From: Isoetes taiwanensis
Taxonomy: Eukaryota > Streptophyta > Lycopodiopsida > Isoetales > Isoetaceae
Length of the DNA: 64,000 nucleotides
Direction: 5' to 3'
NCBI GenBank assembly: GCA_021234155.1
Contig: JAJEKV010000062.1
Span: forward strand, 1-64,000
Part shown: positions 12,941 to 24,638 of the stretch, piece after piece
Position numbering within the stretch: position 1 is the stretch's first letter
Layout: every line of letters begins with the position of its first letter
The notes under the pieces: model-generated
Told to the model about the DNA's origin: nothing
What the model saw: only the letters and a program-made list of their open reading frames with translations
Database searches by the model: none
Translations under genes and position numbers: made by a program

Positions 12941-13823
12941 TGATGAAGATTGATGCTAGGCCGATGGTGTCCTGTTCTACTCGTTTGTCAGTTTAGGTGT
13001 TTGTCGTTGTGCTTCCCTCTCTTGACCTTGATGTCTTCAAGGGGTTGCGCCTCTACCTCTTCTGTGGCTCTAGCCCCGTCCTTCGAAGTAACGCTCGTAT
13101 ATCCTAGAGTCTAAGGGTCTACTTGAAGGGCTCTCCTACAACATTTTAGGCTCTATATGCAAACAAGATGGCTTGAGCAGCATTACTGGAGACATATCTA
13201 TAATCTCCAAGTCTATGGATATTAGGACGTGTGGTATGGCATGACATGAGGGTTGTTTTGCAAAACCTCCATGATGTTTGAGGCATACTCTAAGGTCCTA
13301 ACAAAGTTGGTTTCGGGGCGTCCAATCTCTACACATGAGGTGACTTGGGCAGCTCTAGACTCTAGCTCCTTTCTAGGTATCCCGGCAATAGGGAGTGTCA
13401 ATGTGGCGGCTATATAAGTCAAACTCTATTAGGAGGACACTAATGTAGGTCAAGGTTAATGCTTTTGGCATGACCAGAGGTGATGTACCAACAGTTGGAC
13501 TTGGGTTGGTATGCTGAGGTCTAGATGACTATAACAAAGGGGTGTTCTTGGGCACTTCTATCTAGGAGTAAGGTATCAGCTTCGAGCCGAGAGCAATACT
13601 TGCGAGCTACTAATGGGGTATGCTTCTATCTACAAACAAACTACAGTTTGAAAAAAACAATTCAAGGGTTTGAGCAATTTTGGTCATTTTGGGTTGGGGT
13701 TTGACATTTCTAGCCTAGTTTGAGGTTATAAATGGATTCTAGGCTGTCTAACGGTCCTATTGCAACAAATTTCAGGCAATTTGGAGCTCTGTAGCTCAAG
13801 TTATGGAAGTTCAAAGTTTGGAG

Positions 13824-14195
13824 GTCTCACAAGGTTGCGCCCCCTGCTCAAAACTAAAGTTTAGTTCTTTGACCAGCGAAGCCGTGAGACATTGGTTAAA
13901 ATTGGTTAAACTTGTCCAATTTGGGTGATCTCGGCTCGATGTCTCACAGCTTGCGCCTCGCTCAAAAACTAAAGTTTAGTTCTTTGACCAGGCGCGAGCT
14001 GTGAGATCTTGCACATTTTTAAGTAATTTAAGTAATTTAAACATGCTATTCTAACTAATTCCTACCTTGGAACTAGCCTTACTATATTACTTTTCTCAAA
14101 TTCATCAAGTTTTAAGGTGTTCTTGCTCAATGTCTCACCAGCGGCCCTGCTCAAAAACTAAAGTCTAGTTCTTTTGACCAGCGCTTGAGTGAGAC
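13824..14195. repeat. Three hairpin-forming palindromes in the LTR element leader
   Basis: Three units, at 13,824-13,890, 13,941-14,007 and 14,132-14,195, each begin GTCTCAC and end GTGAGA(C/T). Each contains the same core, CTCAAAAACTAAAGTTTAG plus TTCTTTGACCAG, with GC-rich arms of differing sequence (for example GCTTGCGCCT pairing with GGCGCGAGC in the middle unit). Each can fold into a stem of about 30 bp. They lie between the primer-binding site and the gag-like region, so they would sit in the 5' leader of the element's RNA. Confidence 0.85.
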
Positions 14196-14384
14196 CACCT
14201 TGCCCTGAGGAGGTTTTGGCTCATTCTTTTTAGTCTTATTAAGTTCCAATTTACTTAACTGTTACTAGCTTAGCATAAACTACCAAAAATGAGAAAAAAA
14301 TTTCCCACTTTTCGAGGCTTGAGGATCCTATCAAGTTAGTACTACTGGGAGCATGGTCAGTGCTTTGCTCTTGGTCTCCAAGAA

Positions 14385-14400
14385 CATCGCTTCGATACCA
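14385..14400 (-). promoter_or_regulatory. Primer-binding site (initiator tRNA-Met type)
   Basis: On the minus strand TGGTATCGAAGC follows the 5' LTR by four bases and closely matches the TGGTATCAGAGC complement of the 3' end of plant initiator tRNA-Met, the usual primer for minus-strand synthesis in plant LTR elements. Confidence 0.8.
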
Positions 14401-14404
14401 CCGC

Positions 14405-15888
14405 GGACGCCCCCTACTCATATATAATACTTGCACTCATCGTATACAAGCGAGTTCATCCCCTATACCAGCTCCATGCTGATACAAGGCCCTCCACACA
14501 TCACTGCAATCCGATGGGAAGAATGAAGGTGTCATTTACCCCGTCTCCTCGAGCCTACCTAGTCTCTGGAAAGCGTAAACATATGTAAGTACATATACTC
14601 AAAGCACATCATGACCATCTCGAAGGATGGCTCACCACATATCTGCATAGACAAAGATCAAAGACAATACAAAGGAAGTTCCTACCCAAGGCTCGAACCA
14701 CGGGGATAGACCCGACAAGCTTGGGCCTCCGAGTTCATTGCGCGAGAATCATGACAATGGATTGGGCTGGCATAAGAACATGGCATTGGGTTGTCCACTC
14801 CATCCGCCCCTCCTGTGCACACTTTGCAGAGTAGGTTGAAAAGTGTTGGGACCTGACTGTAGCCCGCCGAGTGCATAGCCAAAGGGGCTATTCCTGGGTT
14901 ACATCTCCCCAGTCCCGATGGGGCGTGTAGGATCACTCCCTCCGAGATCTACATGCTGACCCAAGGTGACTAGAGGGCCACTGCCCTTATTCGACTTAAC
15001 CCACTGGAAGGTGAACTCCACCCCACGGGTGTCGAGCCCATGCCTTACCCACACTCAGTGGCAAGCCATTAGACCTAGTCACTCTGATCCCCGGTAGGCC
15101 TTACACACCAGAGGGATCGGTCAAGGGTCAGAACACGAACCTCATTCTAAGCCAGTCTGGCCCCTTCACCCACAACCAGGTGGGGTTCTTGTGCACAGGC
15201 CGAAATCTAGTAATGCACTAAGAGGGACTAACTAGGAGCATCATCTACTAAGCTTTAAGTCTCTACCCCCCTTCCCCATACAATGAGTTCACAGAATCCA
15301 TCCGTCCATCATATCAACATAATAAATAATAAAGAACTAATCTATCTCATAGAGTTAGGTTCTTTAGTTAGGTCAATCTCGGGATCTACTTGGCTGCTAG
15401 GGGTGATCTAATAGGCTAAACCTACTGATTCGAAGGCTGGAGTAAGGTTTATGCTATTTGATCGACCAAATACCTGATCCCTGGTTCACTCCTCTCGATC
15501 CAAAGGTGTCCATGTCTCTGTTCTGCTTCGAAATGCGGTCGGGAGGACGATCTGACAAGCTGGGGCGCACGGACAGATCGTGGGAGTTGGAATTGACTCC
15601 TCGGCCGCCGTCGGGCTCGGAAGGTCTGGGGCTTAAAAGGGAATGTTAGGGTTTGATGCCTTATGTAGGCTATCAGTTAGGTTTAGGGTTTCCATGACCC
15701 TTGGTCTACCTTTAATGGGTTAAAGGTCTAAAGGTGCGCGCATTGCTAGGTGTGCGCACCATTGCAAGTTGCCCCTAGGGCGTCCTTGTTTGGGTATCGT
15801 CGGCGTACCGCGTCGACCGAATAATGCGTATGGCGTGGCGCTTGATGCGGTATAATGCCTTGAGACCGTATATCGTCTGAACGCCTAC
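14405..15888 (-). repeat. LTR (5' LTR in element orientation)
   Basis: Partner of the left LTR with the same order of blocks. As the 5' copy it would hold the element's promoter. Its ends are slightly worn compared with the left copy. The right border is set by the CTGTG target duplication at 15,889-15,893. Confidence 0.92.
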
Positions 15889-15893
15889 CTGTG
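15889..15893. repeat. 5-bp target-site duplication (right)
   Basis: CTGTG, identical to 5,444-5,448, at the outer end of the right LTR. Confidence 0.85.
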
Positions 15894-16325
15894 CCCCAAT
15901 GCCTATTGTTATGGATACATCTCCACCAACTGGGCCTTTTGTTTTGCATTGCTGCTTGTTCTTCCTTTGCTTCTTTGTTCTTTTTCTTTGGTTATTTTCA
16001 GAATTATCTGTATCAGTTGGGCTAGATATGAATGCTAATCAAATCTGTATCATCATCTTCAATAACAGGTTGCTTTCCTTTTCTTGTATGCCTGACAGGA
16101 CTGGATTCTCTAATAGGGCTAGATGGTCCGGGGTCTTGAGTAGAGACTTATTAGAATGTAATACATTGCAAAATACCTCGACATGTTGGTTGATTTTGGC
16201 TCTTCAGCTGCTACAGCATTTTCCTGTGCAGGGTGATTGATCTCATATATGATGCCTTCTGCCTGCATGACTCCTGTTCGTGATGTTGAGACGGGGCCTC
16301 GTCTGTTGCGTGCCATTCTTCTCAT
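15894..16325 (-). pseudogene. HUH/Rep nuclease, N-terminal part (Replitron-like)
   Basis: This is the start of the gene whose remainder lies at 4,039-5,443. The likely first residues are MARNRRGPVSTSRTG from an ATG at 16,316. An acidic and Ser-rich stretch and a Lys/Arg-rich nuclear-localisation-like segment (KRTKKQRKN) follow. Next to the LTR lies RCIHNNRHWG, which fits motif I of Rep nucleases and sits about 45 residues before the HUH motif once the LTR insertion is discounted. The order motif I, II, III with normal spacing is the main support for the call. The frame has at least one break. Confidence 0.55.
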
Positions 16326-16329
16326 TATA

Positions 16330-17270
16330 AGATCTAGTTCTGTGCATGAATAAAACAACACAATTATCAATGTTTTCTAAAATACTAGTAATAATACAAG
16401 TGTGTTTAATATGTACCATAACTAATATGTTGTATAATATTTTTTCCAACTTTTTTCCTTTTTTGCTAGATATTGGTATTATATGCTAGATATTGGAATT
16501 GGGCGCCATCGACCGACTAGGGTTTCCTCATAAGTTAGGGTTTCTTTAGGAGATTCACGCAGATTGGCTTCACATTCAGAGATGGCTATCACATTCAAAG
16601 ATCGGTATCAGGATCGGAATGGGGATTATGCTACAAATCAGAGGTTCTGGAAATTAGAGGTTTTGGATTTTGTAGGATTTTGCGAGGTTGTTGGAAATCA
16701 GAGCCGTTTTGGATTTCAGTCGTGTTGCTTGTAGTGGCAGAGCTCTGAGCCGGACTGAGAGATTTTAGCATTGCTACAAACAGGGGAAGTAGGGTAAATA
16801 TCCAAAAACACATTGAGGTAGCGAAGGACTTATTCTTATGTAAAGAATTTCTGCAACCGAGAAGTATGTAGAATGAATATGTAGCATTAAACAGGAGAAA
16901 AAAACAACAAACAATATTAAGTATACTGTAAAACAATATCTAGCATACCAAATATGTAGAATGAAGGAGGAACAACACGGATTGACAACAACACCACCAT
17001 AACTTTTCAGAGAAGAGAACTTTTGTGGCTTGATAAGTGCTCAGAATAACTATCGTTAGATTGTTGAAGCTAATCCAGATCACTGCTCCAGAAAAGCCAC
17101 ACTCTAGAAATACTATTAAGTATGGCCCAATGAATACAACACTAAAATCATAGGAAAACCATACCAAAAAGCATATAAAATTACAAAAAAAAAAAACCTG
17201 TTATTAATAATGATAGATATTAAATATGCTAGATATTAAATGGGAAAACACGCATAGGAGCAAGAAATCA
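16330..17270. other. 5' flank of the HUH gene, AT-rich with CTAGATATT repeats
   Basis: No domain is recognised. The short motif TATGCTAGATATT (or its complement TATCTAGCATA) occurs near 16,465, 16,490, 16,940 and 17,225, and also beyond the other end of the gene near 3,880, so it may be a subterminal repeat of the same transposon. A CTAGGGTTTCC..AGGGTTTC stretch lies at about 16,517. Confidence 0.4.
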
Positions 17271-17934
17271 TGTTACCTACAGTGAAACCAGAGGACAGTT
17301 AGCCTAAGAAAGGTAAGAACCTAAGTCACTAACAGGTAAGCTTTAGATTTCTTGAGCTTTTTGGTCTTCACCTTGCATGCAATCATAAACACAATAGACT
17401 GACACATTATTCTAGCAGAGATATCAGGGTATTCTACCCAAATAGTTAATCTACATGCATGCATTATTCTTAGAATGCGTGCTACTAGAGGCTTCCAAAA
17501 AAAACTATTTCTATGTCCGCAAGATTCAACCGAGTAACTTCTGGTTTCCATAGGTCTGTTACTCCATGTGCAATGATGTTGCACCTTTAATCCTATTTCT
17601 CATGATCTACAGCTTATGAGATCTGCACATGTCAATGGAGCTGTTTGCATAAGATATTAAGATAAAGAAATCAAGAGCCTACATTTTCCATGGTATATTT
17701 TCCATCATACGTTCCTACAAGCTTCAATAGTTGCAGATATTTCTTCTAGTACTCTTATAAGCCAAATATCAGATCTATAAAGAGTCTGACCAGAACTCGT
17801 ATGGCCACTTATCAAACCTATTACATCCTTAAAAATAGCAAATTTAGAGTCTAAACTAAAAGCCACCTGGAGAATGTTAACATATCCATTTAATACTTAT
17901 TTGATTCTACTTATATTTGTACAGTAGAAGCACT
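17271..17934. other. No gene recognised
   Basis: Short frames only. No splice-bounded coding segment or repeat identified. Confidence 0.5.
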
Positions 17935-18225
17935 TCTGGTGCAAGTACCCGGGGGGTGCACTCAGAAAAAACAGTAGAAACCATGTGAATGTAAGGGGGA
18001 GGGTTTTTTTTTCGCCCAACCGTACCGTATAAGTATAGGATTAGTTTTTTTTTTTTAATTGAATTCCATGTAAATTATATGAGAAATATGGTAGGGGTAT
18101 ATGAAATGTGAGGGATTTATTAAGGAAAATTCCGTATAAGGGTTCATTTCTCTCGACCCTATGCATGCACACGCCCTATGTCTCTTACATTAGTTTCACC
18201 CCCCGAGGCAAGTACCAGCACATCC
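17935..18225. mobile_element. Possible MITE with imperfect inverted repeats
   Basis: The left end (GGTGCAAGTACCCGGGGGGTG) pairs imperfectly with the right end (CACCCCCCGAGGCAAGTACC). A second inner match (AATGTAAGGGGG against CTTACATTAG) strengthens the inverted layout. Body of about 290 bp, no ORF with recognisable domains. Confidence 0.5.
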
Positions 18226-18417
18226 AAATACAATTATCATTAGACCTAACTTCGGCTTATCCAGATGCTTGGACTAGCATATGTAAACATACTATTTTAC
18301 TTACACTCAGCCTATGTGAGGCCAGTGGCAGACAACTAAGTCTACAGCAGGTCCAACTTATCATTGCAAATGCTATCTTTAACTTATGCAACTAAAGCGC
18401 TATGCCATACCACATGA

Positions 18418-18447
18418 AATAGAATAGAATAGAATAGAATAGAATAG
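18418..18447. repeat. (AATAG)n microsatellite, six units
   Basis: Six uninterrupted AATAG units followed by a short T run. Confidence 0.9.
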
Positions 18448-18919
18448 TTTTTTTAACGTCCACGCAATGACTATGCAATGCAATGACTATGTTGGCAATA
18501 TAAGACCGAGATGCAAATTAGCATAAGGTAAAACCAGATCTGCCTGGTTATGTAGTTTCTAAATCACAAGGCAAATAAAACTTCAAGAACCTATTATGCC
18601 AAGCTCGGGAAAGCCTAGTGCGAAGCATCAAATTACTGTAGCCATAATTACAGTAGAAATATGCCACTGCAAGCTTTTAGAAGTATAAATAGATCTCCAG
18701 TAAAAAAAAGCCACAAAGGGCAATCCTATTATTATTTTAACAATCCAAATTTATGCAAATTTATACTAGATGCTTATAAGGAAGCAAATAAATGCATAGA
18801 AAGGTAGAAAACATAGTAGAGCCTATTAAATATGGTTAGATCTATATGAATATCAATTTCCTTGATCAAAATATGCTAATAGTTTTACCAGCTCTAGTAG
18901 TAGTTGAGGTTTCAAAGCA

Positions 18920-19245
18920 ATAATCACAAATCCCAACCTAATCAGGACAAGTTGAACCAGATGGAATATTGATGGAGCCTTTTATTGTGGAATCACTCCA
19001 TGCTCCTTTCTGGAAATTCAAATCATTATTTTGGCCCTAATCAGAGACAATAGAAGCATCTTTTCCAGTGTTTATGCCATCACTAGTCTTTACATAAATT
19101 TCAAAACAATAATTACAAATCCCAACCTGTCTTTTATTGTAGGATCACCCCTGCTCCTTACTGGACTTATTTTGGCCCTAATCAGAGGCAATAGAAGCAT
19201 CTTTTTTAGTGTTTATACCATACATAATCTTCTAGATTTTTATCA
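18920..19245. repeat. Tandem duplication, about 190/141 bp
   Basis: Two adjacent units share CACAAATCCCAACCT, CTTTTATTGT.GGATCAC and TTTTGGCCCTAATCAGAG followed by CAATAGAAGCATCTTTT. The first is longer, so the second has lost about 45 bp. Non-coding. Confidence 0.8.
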
Positions 19246-19479
19246 ATGCTGCAGTTAGCATCAAGCACATTTGCTGCTCCATCAGCCCATGTTTTTTGCC
19301 AATAATCTCATATTCCTAGTAAGCTTTGACAGTGGGAAACAATGCCAAATGCAAAATGCCATGGGCCAGATCAAACAAGGGAAAACATTAATGGCTAATC
19401 TTAGCTAAATGGCAAAATTTTAGACCTGTTGGGAAAAAAACGGCTAAACTATGGCCCTTTTTAGGCCAAAAAAAAGAAA

Positions 19480-19810
19480 ATATTAGCCAAGTCTATTTCA
19501 CGCCCCACCTCCATTTCATCCGACTTTAGCTAATCGTAAGAAAGTATAAGTGCCAAAAATTGGAGAGCTTGGCCAAAACATAGAAGCTTTTACTTCAAAT
19601 TTTGATGTACTTTAGCCAAATTATTTTATAACCTTTATATCTATTATGATCAGTTAATATTTAAATGATAGAAGATATTTTTATTTTTAAAATAATATAA
19701 GTTTAGTCAAATGTAAGAAAGTAGAGGTGGCAAAATTTGAAAAGATTAGCTACGCATTAGAAGCTTTCATCTCAATTTTTGGCATACTTTAGCCAAGTCT
19801 ATTTCACCAC
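19480..19810. repeat. Direct repeat, period about 172 bp
   Basis: GTAAGAAAGTA..AGTG(C/G)CAAAA, CATTAGAAGCTTT-like and TACTTTAGCCAA segments recur in the same order at about 19,541-19,620 and 19,713-19,795, and AGCCAAGTCTATTTCAC occurs at both outer ends. AT-rich and non-coding. Confidence 0.75.
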
Positions 19811-20610
19811 TTTGGATTTAGAAGTTCCTTTTTTTTTCCCTGGGCCAAACTCTCATCATCCATCCTGTCCCTTGAAGACATTCCATTTTCTCTCAATAAA
19901 TAGAGCAAGCCACTGCTCAGAGCATACTGCCGGCATGTTGCCCTTGCTATTGTCGATCCTAGCTTGTAGGATTTATATTCAGCCTAAGTACTAGGTCATG
20001 CCAGCTGGATTACAGTATCATATTTCCTTGTCTAGCAAGTTGCTAAGGTCGAGACCCTAAGAAACCCTAAAATCAGACCTTGTTATTTTAAAAACACCTC
20101 TTATCAAAAAGACATGCCTTGACACTTTGTTCTGCTATTGCATATGTGGTCCTTTTCTAGGACAATCTTCTTATAATAGTGTTAATTTCATCTCACCACC
20201 ACTTAACCAAAGTCCAGTCTATCAGAACATTATCTAGCACTTATTACCATGTTCCTTCCATGTCTTAGCCAGCGCATCTGCTTTTTAGAGCCATGAAATG
20301 TGTAGCAAGCCTCATTCATCATTGGACCATCGTTGAACCATTGAACCAAGTCGAACCATGGTATTTAGTTTTAATTTCTTATTCTCTTCCAGCCTTTAAA
20401 GGTCTCAACAAGCCTCACACTCCACGTAAACCAAGTGTATCCATATCTTTGGAACCATTGACTGCAAAATGAGCTTATTGGGCACATTAAATTGAGCACA
20501 TTAAATCCCAGCTTGGCCAGTAAACCACCAAGTTCTTTAAGATACTGGTGTATCAAGTGTGTGTAACAAGTCAAGTGTACATGCATTCCACATTATTTAT
20601 AATTAGACAA
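19811..20610. other. No gene recognised
   Basis: Only short frames. Neither strand shows a domain or exon candidates that I would defend. Confidence 0.5.
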
Positions 20611-20615
20611 AAATA

Positions 20616-20680
20616 AACAAGGTGCTGCGCACGGAGGGTTGCCCTCCAGTTTCTTGAGGGTGAAGTGGCCTAAATCAAAC
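20616..20680 (+). repeat. Dispersed repeat Z, copy 1
   Basis: Starts AACAAGGTGCTGCGCACGG, contains the hairpin GGAGGGTTGCCCTCC and ends GGGTGAAGTGGC.TAAATCA. The same unit occurs at 43,899-43,965 and 54,833-54,887. The class is unknown, and a tRNA-derived SINE could not be confirmed (no clear A and B boxes). Confidence 0.75.
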
Positions 20681-20689
20681 CATGAAGTC

Positions 20690-22330
20690 ATTTTTTGAAG
20701 GATGATGTGTCAACACAAATAACTAAATATACTTGGCCAGAACCTCGTCAAGGTTCTCCAAGTAGACGTGGTTAATTCCAATCGAACATTTGCAAACAAG
20801 CGTATACGTGGGTCCGCAACATGAATTCAAAGTCTGCATATCCTCTTTTAAATTCTCCCACCGTCGTATCATGCAATGGTCTACTCCAAGTTATGATCTT
20901 TGATCTACGTAAGAAAGAGTTGACCTCCCTAAATCAAGAAAGTCGGTAAAAACATTGAACTTCAACAAAAACATTGCATGTTGTTAAATGTTGTTTATCT
21001 ATGCAGAAAAGAAGCTTTTCTAAAGGCCTCCACATTAGTGTCGTATTTTGCAGCTGCATCTAGAGAATATCAAATTTATAAACTCAATTCCATTCTGACT
21101 AATTCTCAAATATCCATAATGTGATCTTCTATAGACTTTTCGTCTTCGACTTATCTAGGAATGACAATGATGGAAGGGTTTTCATAGTTCATATCATCCA
21201 ATTTAAACAAATGCTTGGGTTAACGTGTTTGGTTTACATAGGCGTCAATTGTTTAGTCGTAGTTCATTTAGACTTTGAGTATTTGTTTCCAAGACCATTA
21301 CCATTTGCCCACTTTAGATTAGAAAAATAAACGCTCACGAGTTTTCGCTCATAGGGTGAGGTATGTCATGATTAATGGAGTTCGTTTATCTATCAAAATT
21401 CTCTCTATCTTCTGCATTCGCAAGATGTAGTATGTTGTCCAAGCCCATCCAATGAAAAATTGGCCACTTAGGCGTATGGGTCCGAAATAGGGCATTCTTG
21501 TCCCATGTAATTCCATTAAGCACTAACTTTCTAACAAAACTCGACATCCATTGGGTAGAATCACAAAAAAATGACTTTTAAGCCGCCTTAAGGTTGCGTA
21601 AAAGCATGAGATGGTGCATGGCATAGTAGGTATGGTACCAAACATATAACATATATTTTTTAGCGGTTTGCCTTGCTTTGGCCAGCTTACACTTCTCTCT
21701 CGACATTGAAAGATTATGAGCACCGGGGGTCTAATCTTCCGCATGTATTGCTGCCTAATCTCCCTCGCATGTGTTGTTTGCTTGACTGCACAAGATTATA
21801 CATAGGACTAAAAATACAATTTATAACGACTACACCGCGGGTATACACAAATGTGCACAATAAGTAATAATTTCATTGGTCGTTATAATACTTGATTTGG
21901 ATGTACCTTTACGAAAGTGCGTCACTTGCATCTCATTCTTTGACTTTGTAGGTTGAATTGTATGCTTTTATCGTCAACCAAGATCGATTCCACAGTCCCA
22001 CCTCGCCACACCGCCCACAATAATTTGCGATTGTTCATTGCCCGCTCATCCATGCAATGTTTTTCTATAACATTTTACCTACCTTGGATGGATCGCATTG
22101 ATAGGTGTACCTTGGGGAGACAAAATGTGATAATTCGTTGAATGATCTCCTCATGCTCCAAACCTCCTCAACACTTTTGTGAGAACTGGCATGACATTAT
22201 AAGCAATAAAAGATCTCCTTAATTCAACGATAGATCCCACCTCATTATAAACAACCGGATTAATGAGCTAATGCCGTAAAACGACGCAGCAAGAATAAAT
22301 GGTAAAAAAACATTACAATAAATAGCATAG
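20690..22330. other. No confident gene; isolated coding-like pieces
   Basis: A minus-strand stretch near 21,960-22,070 reads ERAMNNRKLLWAVWRGGTVE and looks protein-like, but stops and frame changes flank it and no family was recognised. The rest shows short frames only. Confidence 0.35.
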
Positions 22331-22338
22331 AAGTGAAA

Positions 22339-23470
22339 CTAATCCCACTTCCTTGGTGAATGGACCGCAGTTTGTAGTCCACCAAGGTTGATGATGTAAC
22401 CAAAAGGGCAACAAAAATACCACCTACAATGTGGAAGAGGGAGAAAGCTTAGCTTCAAGAACATTAAGTTTGAGAAAACTGAGGGAATCACGCACTTTAA
22501 ACGCGTAAAGTTCCTTTTTTCGTTAGATATTCTATTCTCTTTCCGTGGTTTAACATCGTATTTTTGCCCAAATACGATTGAGATACTCGACAAATCTTTC
22601 GCATCCGCCATGGTCGAGAACCGTGGATAGGCAAAGAATGTAGGGTTCGTAATATCCTTCAATCTGTAAACATGCGCCTCTTTGTGACACCGCAAAAAAT
22701 CATCGAATGGAAAATTAGATCACATGGAAAAATAAAAGAATTTATAGATAAGGCAGATAAAGTTGACAAACCCGGCAATAATACCGAATAATGACATGAC
22801 ATAGCTCGAGACCAATACGGGCATCATGCCCATTGGATTTATATCAAATGGAACATATGGTTCAACCTCCTCAAGCCGCCTCCAATCAATACAAAACCAA
22901 AAGATGGAAATAATTAAACCAAACAAATTGTATTGAAAGCTTGTCAAGATCCACCCTTGCAAATGCTCTTCTAGACACGTAAAAACAAGAACCGACCGCA
23001 AGTGAACCATGCCCGCACTAACACAATGGCTTGATGATGTAATAGGTTGCTTATCGACAAATATCTTGATAGATATACGATGTAACGACTAGAAAAAGAA
23101 GGCACTTTTGCTTCCTTTTTCGGGAGGATGTGTCATTTATGAATGTCGAATTGCATCCACATAGGTTTTATCATGCAGAAAGTTAATAACAACCGCATGT
23201 AAAGTGCATAAGCAATTTAACGTTTCAGCAAGCATTTCATAAGTCGATGCACATTGTCCCTTGAGCGTAAAAATAACATACCTGAAAATTTACATGATTG
23301 TATCCGGGCCATAATAGTGAAGCTTCAACGCATTTACGACCTTCCTCAGAACCAATAATCGCACTTATCGTCATAAGGAGGAAAGTCGTTGGAAGCGGAA
23401 CATGGAAGGCCTCAAACTAATGGCTCCGGACTGCGTGCACCACATATGAGACCCGTCACAAAGCATCACA
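22339..23470 (-). pseudogene. Unidentified coding-like region
   Basis: Minus-strand frames at 22,339-22,695 and 22,720-23,010 and a segment near 23,290-23,370 (GSEEGRKCVEASLLWPGY, ending at a plausible splice donor CAG|GTATGT at about 23,281) look like parts of one decayed or multi-exon gene. The frame at 22,720-23,010 carries an ILTSFQYNLFGLIISIFWF hydrophobic stretch and a second one near its end, so membrane segments are possible. I do not recognise the family. A transposase-derived plant mobile domain was considered but not supported. Confidence 0.3.
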
Positions 23471-23739
23471 TAAAAGGAAGCAACTAGCTTATTTGCAAAT
23501 GAAGAGAGATTTAAAGTTTTACATATCAAAAAAATTACAAATCAGGCTCAATAAGAACCCTAACTCCTTCCTTGGCTCAAAGACCTCTTGGACCTCCCCT
23601 CGTCAGATTTGCAAAATAGAACAGTTCCAAATGCTATACAAAGAATGTCAAAGAAAATTTCTCGAGCTACATCTCATCATGGGCGGCTGTTGTATAACAT
23701 ATTTGCAGCCATGTAGTCCTGGTATCCTCTTCCCAGAGT

Positions 23740-23937
23740 GATTGCCAAAAATATTTGTTGCCTTTGGATGTCTTTCGCAAAGTAAGAGAGTTGCAGGTAA
23801 ACTTCCAGAAGACCAAAGTGATGATATTTAACACTTTCAGGCCTGCCATGCAACGTAATGAGTTTTGCTTGGAGGACATTATCTCATCTTACACATACCT
23901 TGGAATGGAGTTTCCAGGTATATTCAATTTGAAATGA
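23740..23937 (+). mobile_element. LINE reverse-transcriptase fragment
   Basis: A short frame holds the hallmark ELQVNFQKTKVMIFNTF segment followed 20 residues later by SSYTYLGMEF. Both belong to the part of the LINE reverse transcriptase just after the YxDD site. Nothing else of the element is visible around it, so it is a scrap. Confidence 0.75.
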
Positions 23938-24638
23938 TAATGAAATGATTAAATGCTTCAAATACTAAACTCCTTTTGTTCAATATGGTGTGCACATTTG
24001 GGCTCTTGATCTTGAAAAAAGATGAATGGACCCAATTTGAAGGCTTCCAAATATTAGTAATGTCTAGAATGGTCAGAAACAAACCCCCGGTGGCACAATA
24101 TATAATATTGGCTCAATTTGTGGCGAAACATTTGCAAACTTGAGGGTTGTTCTCCAGGTAGCATCTTATTTCATAAACTATCCACCAAAGCATTGGCAAA
24201 ATCGGTAAGTTGTTAACAAATTAGGCTTCTCAATAGATCATCTTCCGCCATCTCAATATAAACTCTCAGTCCTGATTCTTGCTTGAAAGGTTGTGATGTA
24301 ATATGATTATTCAAGCCCATGCATGTGGCAGACAAATGGACCTCATCAAAGCAACTGTCTAGTAAAAAACAATTCCACAAGGAAAATTTCATGAACATAT
24401 CAAAAGCTAGATTTCATAGACGTGCTGGGTATTTAGATATTCATCTATCGCATAATCTAAAGATTTGTAATGGAACAGTTTCCTGTCTCCTTGCTCATTT
24501 GTCATATACATGTTAGGTTCATATGGTGAGACATTAGTTACACATAATCAAGCAAACATGGTTGGGAGAGTCACTTGGAGGTACATGTGTCATCAGCAAA
24601 GAGTAAGACAACATAAACAATAAAATAAACACATTTAC

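Larger units (their letters stand above)
5449..15888 (-). mobile_element. LTR retrotransposon, 10.4 kb, inserted in the HUH gene
   Basis: Two long direct repeats of nearly 1.49 kb (5,449-6,937 and 14,405-15,888) enclose a 7.5-kb interior and are bordered by a 5-bp target duplication. A primer-binding site for initiator tRNA-Met next to the right LTR and a polypurine tract next to the left LTR show that the element reads on the minus strand. Gag-like coding remains at about 10.4-12.9 kb on the minus strand, but no clear reverse transcriptase, integrase or protease was recognised, so the superfamily is open (a gag-only or non-autonomous type is possible). The coding part is broken in many places. 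LTR divergence of several percent by eye suggests a moderate age. Confidence 0.9.

Noticed and set aside
20616-20680. tRNA-derived SINE head
   Set aside because: No convincing RNA polymerase III A and B boxes; only the three-copy similarity is supported.
22339-23010. Membrane transporter gene
   Set aside because: Hydrophobic stretches are present, but no family signature was recognised and the frames are short and discontinuous.
24213-24398. Possible last TPT1 exon (DEVHLSATCMG..SGLRVYIEM)
   Set aside because: It faintly resembles the HVHF..SGMR part of the enzyme, but key residues and the HGT exon before it are missing and the borders are not convincing.
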